Assembly: GCF_000346465.2 (NCBI RefSeq)
Contig: NC_034009.1
Location: 24,804,600 to 24,868,599, forward strand
Length of the DNA stretch: 64,000 nucleotides
From: Prunus persica
Taxonomy: Eukaryota; Streptophyta; Magnoliopsida; Rosales; Rosaceae
Direction: 5' to 3'
Shown here in pieces: positions 52,589 through 63,039 of this stretch (its first letter is position 1; the number at the start of each line of letters is the position of its first letter). The translations under genes were made by a program, and so were the position numbers. The notes beneath the pieces were generated by a model. The model was given only the letters and a program-made list of their open reading frames with translations. It was not told the DNA's origin and did not search any database.

Positions 52589-52784
52589 ATGGAAGCAGAA
52601 CATGGACAAGAAGCAATGATGAGCTCAGGCCAGCTGCCAGTGGGATTTAGGTTTATGCCAACAGATAAGGAGTTGGTCACTCACTATCTAATGAACAAGG
52701 TGTTTGATAGGCCTGTGCCAGCTGCTGAGGCAATTCAGGACATTGACGCAACCCAATTCTACAGCACCCATCCGAAGAATCTAG
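52589..52784 (+). pseudogene. Captured fragment: first exon of a NAC transcription factor
   Basis: The ATG at 52589 opens MEAEHGQEAMMSS, then LPVGFRFMPTDKELVTHYLM and the NAC subdomain A/B residues (NKVFDRPVPAAEAIQDIDAT), ending at a clean donor CTAG|GTAATA after 52784. The following exons (DNA-binding subdomains C-E and the activation domain) are missing before the element ends at 53412. The presence of the ATG, the donor and about 20 nt or more of intron shows capture at the DNA level. If transcribed it could yield only a truncated NAC peptide of about 65 residues plus readthrough. Confidence 0.85.
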
Positions 52785-53136
52785 GTAATAATTTTCTACC
52801 TTGTTATATTATATTATATCGATATGTAATGAAAACCATAAAAACTGAAACAGCAAGTTCAATAAACTCAAGATTCATGCCAAAAGTCTACTTTACTTCT
52901 GAATTTCTAGGTTTTCTGAAATACCCAATTGCAAATTAATTGCCAATTAACATCATGTATATATATGCCCCTACAGATTCTACGAAAATTAGAGAAGAGA
53001 AGAAGAAAATAACAGAGAAAAGGAAGGAGAGATTCTCATAGCACAGTCAAAATTGTTGAGGAGATTTGCAAAAATCAAAGAGATGGAAGAAGGAATAAGA
53101 GAGGTATCCAAAGGGAAAGACCAGAAAAAACTTACC

Positions 53137-53290
53137 TGCGTCAAGATTCGAAGAAGATGAGTCGATGTTGAACGCAGGAGAGGTGGAGTGGAGTCGCAGA
53201 GAAGAAGTGAACTGGAGAGAGGCGTGTTCAATATAGCGAAGGCTTATTTTGCGAACTCATTTTGAGCTTCTCTGTATAAGGAGAACGAGT
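53137..53290 (-). other. Noncoding first exon and promoter end of the transposase gene
   Basis: Minus-strand pyrimidine-rich leader ending in GACGCAG|GTAAGTTTTTT (donor after 53136). The matching acceptor is at 51087, giving a 5' intron of about 2.05 kb. Inferred from splice signals alone; the transcription start would lie near the right terminal repeat. Confidence 0.5.
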
Positions 53291-53419
53291 GAGGCGTTTT
53301 TTTTACTGTTGGGCTCTACTATCCCATTTACATTAGTCCTCTTGCTAACCAAACATGGGCTTCAGGTCTAATATAGCACAGTCCCATTTAGTGAGCCATA
53401 CCAAACATGCCCTTAATGT

Positions 53420-54097
53420 AGTCTCCAATGACTATTAATTATAAATATGATTTCGTTTTCTGTTGTTGTTGAGGATGGGTGTAGATTTTTTGATTAGGTG
53501 AAACCACAAATATAAGAGTTGGTGGAGGTAAGTAGGTAAATATGTAGTAAAGTTATCAACAATTGTGATTGCCATGAATTGAAAGCTTAGTGAATGGTGG
53601 AAGACTTGTAGGTAAGGGAGTGGAAGAATCACATTTTCATAATTCACATAGTAGCTCAGCTCTAAACAACATAGTCATAGCTAGCACATGAGTTAGTCTA
53701 CATACATTCATGTTAAGTATCTGAGTATATGTTACCTATTTAAGTTATAAGTTTTTTACACATATATGTTATGTTTATACAAATATGATGTGTGTCAACC
53801 ATCTAATACATGATAAAGAGACAATTTATAATGAGTTGAGTTATTATATTGATGTCAAATTTTCATTTAGCACAAGTTTTTTGCTTAAATTTTAGATATT
53901 AACTTTCAAATTTTTGATATTGTAAAATGAGTAGCTATGTCAAAAAATTTAAAAGTAGAAAAAAGAATTTTATCAAAATCGAAGGTAATCGAAGCAATTT
54001 ACAGACGACACCCTAAATAAATAAATCAACCAATCTATGGCGCAAAAATTGGTGAGATTGAAGAAAAATAATACTAATAGTAGAACTATTTCATTTA
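53420..54097. other. Spacer between Harbinger and the Copia element
   Basis: AT-rich sequence without a supported gene. It is the host site into which both elements inserted, or older decayed repeats. Confidence 0.4.
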
Positions 54098-54336
54098 TGT
54101 TATAAATATATGGGAATGTAGATGACCACCATAACACTCATTATCTCCATCTTTTCATGTTTGTAACTTATGCTCTTATTGTTGTAATTAGTAGATATAA
54201 TTTGTGAGTTAAGTACCTATAGTTGTAAGCCTATACATAGGTGCTTATCAAAGATGAATGGAACAAGTTTAGAGACTAATTTCTATTGTCTTCCTCTACT
54301 CCTCATTTCTCTCTACAAATTCCCTTAGTTATAACA
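54098..54336 (+). repeat. 5' LTR (239 bp)
   Basis: Starts TG and ends CA. It is directly repeated for its first 182 bp at 57117-57298 with about 6-8% differences by eye, which suggests an insertion at least a few million years old if plant rates apply. Confidence 0.85.
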
Positions 54337-55439
54337 CGTTATCAACACGAGCCTCTAACCACTTGATATTTTATTTTTCCATCCTAGAGAAATAGAAAAG
54401 TTTCCTCTTATATATCACAAATACAGAACTCTTGTTACCTAGGCTTTGACAAATGGAAAGAAGCACATCAACAACAAAAAAGCTGAACAACAAGTTCCAA
54501 ACATATAATAATTATTTTATTTTTATTTTCGTTTAGATATCTAGTGCATGTGAAATTTGATATTTTACAAAGAAATTGGCTTTTTTTATTATAAACATCT
54601 ATCTTGTCTATCTACTTACAAGATTTCAATTGTATTTTATTATTTGTCATAAGTCCAAGATTTTCATTAAGGAGCAAAGACCAATATCAACATGATATTT
54701 CACGTCACCAATCTTTGTGAGGTCAAGTGAGAGACTCAAGAATCTCAATTCTTATACAACTAATGGAGGACTAGAATTTTCTCAGTTCTTATTCAATCAT
54801 GTAATGTCATCTCTAGTCATAGGGCTAAATGCAGTACATGGCTATAAATTTAGCCCTTCAAAATAGTAATTTTTTAAAGATGAATGTAGGGTTAAATTTT
54901 TCCATCTCCAGTCATGCAGGGCTATATTTTAGGGCCCTTCATATTTTATTATTTTGAGAAAAACTATGGCACAACACTCATACATTCCACAACTATGTAT
55001 TGTTTAATTTAATTAAACTACTATTTAGAGACAATATTCCATATATAACACGTGTACATTGATAAGCATTTAACAAGATTTCTGATAAGATTTTGTGTCC
55101 ACGTGACACTTTTATCCTCAAGGAATATTAATAACTTTTCGAATATGATTTTTGAGTGACACATGTCAGTCAAGGAGCAACTATCCAGATTTTTGATTTG
55201 ATTTGTGGCAACGTGGCACCTCTTATCTTCATCTTCAAATGTCAATAAGTCGAAGATTCTAAAGAAGACAACGTGTTTCACAATAATATACATTTTTGGG
55301 TAAAAATGCAATTTCTGTAGTACCATAACATAAAATATTTATCATTTAATTGGGCCTGATTCCATGATATAGTTGTAACTGAACAGTATCAACACATCAA
55401 TAAGCGCACAATTGAGGATACACAATGATCAAAATAAGA

Positions 55440-55994
55440 CTTAGCTTTTAATTAACTTTTCATGACAAAACATACCAGTGGTTTAAGTGTTTCACAATAG
55501 AGTACAATAGAACACATGGAGAACATTTTAGAAGCAATATGCCCATTCATAAGCATACATCTGATTATAAAATCAAAGAACAAGATATGGAATAAAAATA
55601 AAATGAGAAAGAGAGATTGTAAAATGTTCTTTGCACCAAATAGATTGTAAAATGAGAAAGAGAGATGATTGTCGTCAAACCTTGCTACGACGGCCGAGAT
55701 CTTTGGATCCACTACAATCCTCCCTTTCAGCTTCAACCCTAGAGATTTCTTTGTCTTTGTACCTCTCAACCTTGAAAGCCCTTGGTATCCATAAGCAAGG
55801 TGGTTCTATTTACCACACAAAAGAAACCCATTATCAGACTTAAACAAAAATTCACATTACCAACAAACAAAACCCAGCTATCCATAAAAATTGGAGAAAT
55901 CAAAAGAAAAAAGGAATAGAAAAAGCAAACTGGTATTTGATTTGGAAATCCCCAATTTCTAGGGTTTGAACTGATGAGAGAAAGGAGGAGAGAG

Positions 55995-56038
<44 letters not shown>

Positions 56039-56340
56039 AGAGAGAGATGGAGAGAGAGGGAGCAAGCGAGCTTCAAGCTTCTCCCATGGAAGCTTGAAGT
56101 TTGAGCGAGAAACCAGTAGCACAGAGCGAACCAGCAGCGAACAACGTAAGAAAAAAAAATTCAAGAAAAAAGCATTTGTTTTGTTTTTAATAATATGGGT
56201 TTTTTAAAGTTTGTTTTGGGATTGGGTTTTTAAAAATGGGCCTACCAAATGAGTTTTTGGGCCTTTGAATTTAAAATATGTTTTTTAGTTTATAAAATTG
56301 GACTCAAATCAAATACCAAACAGGCCTTAAGGAGCCTGAA
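55440..56340. other. Unexplained segment inside the Copia interior with a long (GA)n tract
   Basis: Unlike the rest of the element it is less AT-rich, with a (GA)n microsatellite at about 55,998-56,035. It ends in ACCAAACAGGCC followed by TTA, which resembles a Tourist/Harbinger end. I could not find the matching left end. It may be a truncated nested element or captured host DNA. Confidence 0.35.
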
Positions 56341-57116
56341 GCTCAATGTATGTACTCAATTTTATATGACATGAAAATGATATAATTGCTTGAGTGAGTA
56401 CTTTGATTGAGTTATGAATTTGAATTCAATTTCAATATCATTGCAACGTGTTCAATTTTTAAAGAAGTTATCAGAATTTTTAGGTCTCTTGAAGAGCCTA
56501 TGACATGTTAGTATAATATACAAAAGTTTAAATGAATAGCTTATTACATCGTACAATTTTTATACTCTTGTCCTCGTAACAGTAAATTATGAATATGCTT
56601 ATATTATTATTTTGATGATATTATAGAATACGATGTTATTTTGAAAATTGTTAATGTGAAAAGATTTTTGAAAATAGTCTAGATATTTTTGGTATTACTT
56701 TAACCTCAACAGAGATTCAAAGCAAAGACACACTAATGATGATATTGAAGAAATTTTATACAAGCATTACCAAAACTTGCTCTGCATGAGGAAAATGAGA
56801 TATAAATATCATTTGTGTTGTATCTTCAAATAATTCACGTTTGTGGTCATCATGGGAGTAATTCATCACGGGGAGCATTTAACAATTTTCTACTTATATG
56901 ACATATGCGTGTTGTACTTTTTTTCCTATGACTAGGTTTTCGTCCCACTGAGTTTTTCCTAACAGGGTTTTAACGAGGCAATATAAGCGCGTCCAACACC
57001 ATATCAAGAATGTTGCACTCTTTTTCTCTTCGCTTAGGTTTTGTCTCACTAGGTTTTCTGAGCAAGATTTTTAATGAAACAACTATGTCATTGTATGGTA
57101 GACATATAAGGGGGAG

Positions 57117-57298
57117 TATTATAAATATATGGGAATGTGGATGACCACCATAACACCCATTATCTTCACCTTTTCATGTTTGTAACTTATACTCTTATTA
57201 TTGTAATTAGTAGTTATAATTTGTGGGTTAAATACCTACAGTTGTAAGCCTATAAATAGGTGCTTATCAAAGATGGATAGAACAAGTTTAGAGACTAA
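57117..57298 (+). repeat. 3' LTR (182 of 239 bp; interrupted)
   Basis: Colinear with 54098-54279. The next base in the 5' LTR is T, so the break falls in A^T, the Helitron insertion dinucleotide. The missing 57 bp should lie right of the window, after the Helitron's other end. Confidence 0.85.
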
Positions 57299-57719
57299 CT
57301 AACAAAAAAGCCCGCGCGATGCTACGGATTTTGAAATTACGTAGACAAAATAAGATTGTTTATATATACAATGAGATTTAACTTGTAGCATTATGCTTAA
57401 CTAAGGTAGTATAAGTGGCAAAAAAGAAAGTAATAATATATTTTACAGGCTGCTTGTTATTTATATACATTGAAATGTTAATAGTGAGAAGCAGCTATCA
57501 AAATAGCAAAATTTGGATAGTTTTGAGTAGCATGTTGTTTAATTGGGTGGGTTTTGTTTGGCAATTTCTTCATGACTTTTCTTTTCTTTAATGGAGATCT
57601 TGACCCTATTATAAAAAAAAAGGGAAAATGGCAAGTGTTAATGTTGATGAATGGGGAAAATTGAGTTAGGACAATAATCATAAACATCTAATTATGTATA
57701 AACTGGAATAATATAATTT

Positions 57720-58000
57720 TAACAATTTAATAAGAAAGTTATAAATGGTTTTCCAATCGAAAAAACACAAAGTAACGAAATTCAATAAGAACGCAATGTT
57801 TTTCTTTTCTTTTAAGATTTGAATAATTCAATATTATGTATGTAATATGTATTTTAATGAGATGAATAATCTAAAAGAGAGAATACAAACTTTAATGTTG
57901 GAGTAAGAGAACTAATGAGCAAGTTGTAGATGGTTTTCCAATTGAAGTAACATAGTGTAAACATATTTTAAATTCTGTGTTCATCTAAAGGAAAAGTTGA
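57720..58000. repeat. Internal repeats of the Helitron 3' region
   Basis: A block around GAATAATTCAATATTATGTA...AATGAGATGAAT...GAGAATACAAACT (57,829-57,892) recurs at 60,247-60,317. AATGGTTTTCCAAT (57,744) recurs at about 57,929. These are duplicated segments of the element's own tail, one pair now separated by the solo LTR. Confidence 0.6.
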
Positions 58001-58435
58001 AAAGAGGTAAAATAATTATGGTTGGATGTATTGAAGAAAAATTGAAGAAAGGGATGTAAATATAATGTTTAAGCTTTTAATTCTTTTATGTGTTAGGTAC
58101 ATATGACTAAAATATCTTTTGCCCTTATTTAAAGTTAAAATTACTTAAGGGTTTCATATTTATGCTAAAAACGGGCAGAGCCTCCCCTGAAAAACGGACA
58201 TTTTCTAAAAAAATTCACCTATAAATATAACAATTTAATAGTATTCTCAAACGTTTAGCATGCAAAAATTTCATTTATACATAATTCAATAGTGGTTTAA
58301 ATGGTTTTTAGACCTATATGATAAGTAGAGATAATCTTATAATACCTTAATTCAAAGGAACACAATATTAAAACAAAGCATCAATCAAAATATCACAAAA
58401 ATGATGATTTTGTCAAATTCAACACAATTTGTTAC

Positions 58436-60202
58436 TGTTAAGGCCCAAAAAATCTACGGTTGGACCCAAATAAATTCTCAGCCCAGCGCAATGCCTTATT
58501 AAGAAAAGACCCAATTTGGAGCATGTAAAAGTTCGTTATTCGCGTTTGCATGAGTCATGATCCACGTGCCATGCCAAATAAATATGCAATTCGTCATGTT
58601 AAAAATTGAAATGAGCCTATAAAAGGCACTGGCTCTACAAGCGCATGCTAAATTGAACGTCATGTCCCTCTTCAGGGACGATAAAATTAAAGCATGCCAA
58701 GCAGGAAATCATTATTTCACACCTAATCACGCTGCAAGCCTAAGTGGGCCCAAGCCACTCAAATGCCCGGGGCTTGCTTGAGTGGGTTGTGGTATGAATG
58801 GTAATAAGTTAACATGAGGCCTATTGATGGGCCGAGAAATGGAAGTCCCGGGGTTGCTTGGGAGCCTAGGAACTCAAGCCCATGTCCTAGGCCCAAACAT
58901 ATGGGTGAGCACAAAAGAGAAAGTAGCCCAACCAAAATAGCCCATCACTCCAACCAAAATAGCCAATCACTTCAACCAAACTACTCCCAATACTTGATGA
59001 AGTTAGCCCATTTGTTTGATAAATTAACTTGTTGTCTTAGGAAGCCCATACAATTAGAACAAGAAGCTGCAAAAGCCCTAGTACTTGGCTGGAGAACAAA
59101 AGCCACGAAGGGAGCCTGGAGGTCCATGTGCGTAGAGCTGCTGGGAGGCTCCAGCACATAGAAGGGAACAAGTTTCAACCAAAAACATCCAAAAATCAAA
59201 GGATACTTGAGCAAAACACCCTTCAAACTAGTGTACATACCCATTTCTTTCCCCTATCATATTTAGCCATAGAAGATGGGAGAAAAGAAGGAAGAAAGAT
59301 GGCTGAAAATGGGAGTTCTCCACTGAGGTAGCTGCGGGAAGGGCATTGAGCTCCAAAAAATCCCTGATTTTGTGAGATTGGGCAGAGAGAATTTCACCAA
59401 ATAGGATAAGTCAAAGGAAGGAAAAAGCTTGGCCAAATTGGATGGAAATCATTAGGGTTTCTTGGAAAAAAGTAGCTTTCAGCACCTATAAAAAGAGGTA
59501 TTTCCTACCCATCATCTCAACACACACATTCAGAGAGCAAGCTTCATCTCTCATATCTGAAACCTCTGCAATTTCGTGCTCTATTCCTCCATCTCTCCTT
59601 CTGTTAAAAAGTTCCAGAGCTTGACAAATTTTTTGTCAAGCTGCCAGAAACCACCCAGCACACCCACTACTTCATCACTAGCTAAAACAACCACATCCAT
59701 ATAATAAGCTTCCTCTCTCACTTGCAAAATCCAGCAAATTCGTGCTGTATTCATCATTTTCCCCCATTTTTCCTCTTATGGCAGACTGTTCTAACACTTG
59801 ACAGAGCCTCTGTCAAGCTGCCGAAAAAACACTCAAGCCACCCATTCCTCTCTTTTTCCCTCATTCTCAGCAAAACCCTTCCTGCAACCCTTTTTTTTTT
59901 TTTTTTAAACCCTTCCCCCCCCCCCCCCCCCCCCAAGAACGCATAACTTTCTCTTCAGTGCTAAACTCATGTCAATTTTGCTTCCATGCCGCAAGCCTCT
60001 CATGCCAAGCTAGATAATCTATCTGTAAGCTGTTGTTATTTTTGTTGGTAAAGGTAATCAAGGTGTTTCCTAAGGCATCTTTGTCCTTTCGAAGCATTTT
60101 TGGGGCTTGATCTTTGAACTCAGACACAGGGGATAATTTCATCCATCTGCTCTTTACGGCAACCCAACCCATTTACAGTTGCTGGAAGAAAAAGCCCTTA
60201 CA
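58436..60202 (+). mobile_element. Solo LTR (1,767 bp) with GTTAC target duplication
   Basis: Starts TGTTAAGGCC and ends CCCTTACA (TG..CA), with GTTAC directly repeated on both sides (58431-58435 and 60203-60207). No internal domain or second LTR is present, so it is a solo LTR left by unequal recombination. It contains a TATA box (CTATAAAAGG, 58618-58627) and a long T run followed by about 24 C near 59,890-59,934. Orientation plus is taken from the TATA box. Confidence 0.8.
58618..58627 (+). promoter_or_regulatory. TATA box of the solo LTR
   Basis: CTATAAAAGG about 180 bp inside the LTR, as expected for an LTR promoter. Confidence 0.45.
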
Positions 60203-60668
60203 GTTACAATTTAATATATAAAGATTGAGTGAAGAATGAAGATATGAATAATTGAATATTATGCATGTAATATGTATTTAAATGAGATGAATGAATTGTA
60301 AAAGGGAGAATACAAACTCTAATCTCGGGGTAGGAGAACTGGTTGCCAAACTGTCTTCGCTTGTTTTCTTCTTTAAGCCAATGATTGGTAAATCAGAATC
60401 TGATATAATTTCCTCCATACTTTTTGTAGCAATAATTTCTTCAGATTTGTTTTGGGTTCGAACATGACTTAGAGAAATGCTAAATGGAAGAAAAAGAAAT
60501 ATATTGGTAAATGTTAGAAAATGCGTATATATTGATATAAAAGAGTAAATTGTTATATAAATTCTATCCTTTTTTGGATTTTTTGATGGGCGAAAGGTAA
60601 AGAGAGCTCTTTTGATAGCGTTTTTATATCTTTTTTTTGAAATTAGGGTAGCCTCTGTTATAGAAGCA

Positions 60669-62916
60669 TTAGCTGAGCTCACTTGGAATTTGCTTTGAGT
60701 GAAGCGAGGTAATGGGTTGAACTATTTGGGTAGCAATGTTTTCTTTGTCATGTGTAGCCAAACTTTTGTCAGATGATTGCGATGTTGGTTCAAGAAGTGG
60801 CATTGTGTCGTCGAAGATTGCTTGAATGAGTAGATCATTTATGTTGGAATCACTTCGTATGGTCCCAAATCGAAGTTGAAATTTTTTGAATTGTCCTCTT
60901 GTTTGCCGAATTGCATTTGGCAATTGTTGTTGGTCGGTAAAATCTCTTTGAACAACCAATTCATTGCAAGAAATTCTAAACAATTGTTCTGCTGCTCTTC
61001 CAATTATGATTGCATTGATTTCGTTAGTTGAATCTTCAAGTACTAAGCTCACTTTGAACCTGTATGTAAAATTTATGTAATATTTTAATAATTTAAAATA
61101 ATTGTGTTTAAACTTTATAGAAAGATAAAATGAAACTAATTGTTGAGATTTGTATTACCAAGGGAGAGGAATTTGATTATTGTGTTTTGGGCACAAAAGT
61201 TCATTATGGTGGGCAGCAGTTCTAAGTTGTTTAAAGCAAGATGGACATGCTTTATATCTCCAGCCGTTATGTGTGTCAAAACGCGTAATAGCTGCTCAGC
61301 ATATAATGGAAGTGTCATAAAACATATTTAAAGAAATTTGTTAATAGAGCAAAAATAATTATAAAATATATAGTGATAAGAGAAGAATAAAGTGAAACTT
61401 AGTTTAAATAATTTGTAAAATTGTATGGTAAAATATGAATAATAAAGAGATTAAAGAAAGAAGTTAGTGTATTTACCTTATATGTATATGGGTCAAGAAC
61501 ATTTAACTCTTGGACAGATAGCTTTTAAGTAAATTCTAAATGTTGAGATGTCATTAGTTGAGTGGCGGAAGAAGGCATTATTTTAATGACATGTGTAGAG
61601 TCATTAAAGTTGTGGTTATTGTTATTTTTATATAATAAAGAAGAGGTGTTAATTTAGAAAAATGGGAACATAAAGGTATATGTTAAAACAAAAATGATAA
61701 AAATTCATACATCATTTTGTAGGCCGCCAATTCTTGTATATATAGATTGATAAAAATTAATGTTGAGACACTACTGTTGAGAACAGTTTTCCCTACATGT
61801 TGATAAATAATAAATTAGATTTGTTTTTATTTGAGATGAAGTGTAAATAATAGAAAAAAGTGAAAATACATTGGATACCTTGAAATTGTTTAACTTTCAG
61901 GCTTGTAAAAGCTGAAAATATTGGCGATGTCAATTGTTGTAAATCCTGGGAATCAAAAGTCTTTGCAGTATCTTCCCACAGGGTTATTCTAACATCTTCT
62001 TTTCTGAATGATTAGATGTGTAGAAAAAAATATTTTAGAAAGAGACATAATGCTTTAAAATTTTAATTATAAACATTTTGTGAATATTTGTACCTGATAT
62101 TTTGAATGCAGACTTCACATTTATTCTCAAGCCTCTCATTGTCGACCATTTTTTGTTCCAATGGTTGTATTCCAGTAATGTGTCCAAAAATATCTTGCAA
62201 TTTGATAAAGAAATATTATAAGGATATTAAAATGTGTAATTTTTTTTATTTTATGAATACTTATTATATATAGATGTACAGTTTTTAATAATATATAGAG
62301 TATTACCTGTTAGGATGTCAGTTTTGTCAATGCGAGTAGACAATTGAGTATAATCGACCATATAAAATCGATGTCGTGGAATGTGTGGGTGAATGGTTGG
62401 TAGTTCTTTGAAAGTTGTTCTCGCTTTGAAGAACAATTGTGCAACATGTGGTACAACTTTGTGTGATGGTTTGTTGCGACTAGTGTAGAAATGTGTTATT
62501 TCATAAATGTAACCAACTTTTATTTTTGGAGCTACGAAATCATAGTCGATCTCTTTGACGCTAGCTTGTATTGCATTTGTCTACATAATTGAAAAAAAGA
62601 GTAAGAGAAAAATTAATAAGGGGGAAATTATATTTAAAAGAAAGGAATACAAATATATGATAATAGATAATAGAAAATGCGTTAGACAAATTTAACTATG
62701 TTAAGTCTAATTTTCTTTAAGTGATGTTATTTTAATTAAATTGAAATAATATAGAAAAAGAGCTTTTCTTACCATTTGGTCAACTAGTATACACTGAAGG
62801 TCGCTGAATTGGTCATTAGATCCAATAAGTTTTGGTCGCCACATTCTACGGATACGTACTTTGAGTTTCTTGTTAAATTGGAATGGTTGCAAATTACGGA
62901 TATAAATGAAACTCAT
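60669..62916 (-). pseudogene. Helitron RPA-like single-strand DNA-binding protein (decayed)
   Basis: Related to replication protein A large subunit; in plant Helitrons it accompanies the helicase. Visible exons: 62773-62916 (MSFIYIRNLQPFQFNKKLKV..), 62307-62580 (..YEITHFYTSRNKPSHKVVPH..), 62094-62193 (DIFGHITGIQPLEQK..), 61879-62003 (KEDVRITLWEDTAKTF..), about 61711-61792, a segment near 61,480-61,580 (KLSVQELNVLDPYTYK), 61159 to about 61,285 and 60669-61059. The DNA-binding OB folds are followed by a zinc ribbon (YKACPSCFKQL..LLCPKHNNQIPLPW). A TAA at 61525-61527 interrupts EFT/KLSVQEL, so this copy is probably not functional. Some middle exon borders are uncertain. Confidence 0.75.
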
Positions 62917-63039
62917 TGTACTTTAAATATGCAAATAAAATATATTTTTTATTAGCATAAAAATGTATGGATATATTTATTAAAAGTAATGGGAAAAAAT
63001 ATAAAAATGTTTAATTATGGATATATCAAAATTGGAACC

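Larger units (their letters stand above)
47800..53412 (-). mobile_element. Complete PIF/Harbinger DNA transposon (5.6 kb)
   Basis: Flanked by TTA (47797-47799 and 53413-53415). Terminal inverted repeats are GGGGTCGTTTGGAACGGC on the left and, inverted, GGGCATGTTTGGTATGGC on the right. Subterminal zones repeat TGTTTGGT motifs and GGACTAA/TTAGTCC words. It carries both genes of the superfamily on the minus strand: a DDE transposase (upstream) and a Myb/SANT-like ORF1 (downstream). Both have intact frames and good introns, so this copy may be autonomous or recently so. The segment 51,100-53,130 between them and the right end includes host-gene fragments. Confidence 0.88.
54098..57298 (+). mobile_element. 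Degenerate Copia-like LTR retrotransposon (left part, 3' LTR interrupted)
   Basis: The 5' LTR at 54098-54336 begins TGTTATAAATATATGG and ends TAACA, followed by a primer-binding region CGTTATCAACACGAGC. A polypurine tract AAGGGGGAG (57108-57116) precedes the 3' LTR, which runs 182 bp (57117-57298) without an indel against the 5' LTR and then stops where the Helitron begins. The interior has no gag-pol frame. Only traces remain, such as a short C-terminal RNase H-like word near 56,757 and TTTTCGTCCCACTGAGTTTT near 56,937. It is a non-autonomous or decayed copy. Confidence 0.85.

Noticed and set aside
52589..52939. Functional NAC transcription factor
   Set aside because: Only exon 1 is present. 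The sequence after the donor is intron that reads through to a chance stop, and no further NAC exon occurs before the transposon end.
55974..56207. Arg/Glu-rich open frame on the plus strand
   Set aside because: It is a translation of a (GA)n microsatellite.
59722..59946. Short open frames around 59.7-59.95 kb
   Set aside because: They cross poly-T and poly-C runs within a solo LTR; proline or glycine runs are artefacts of composition.
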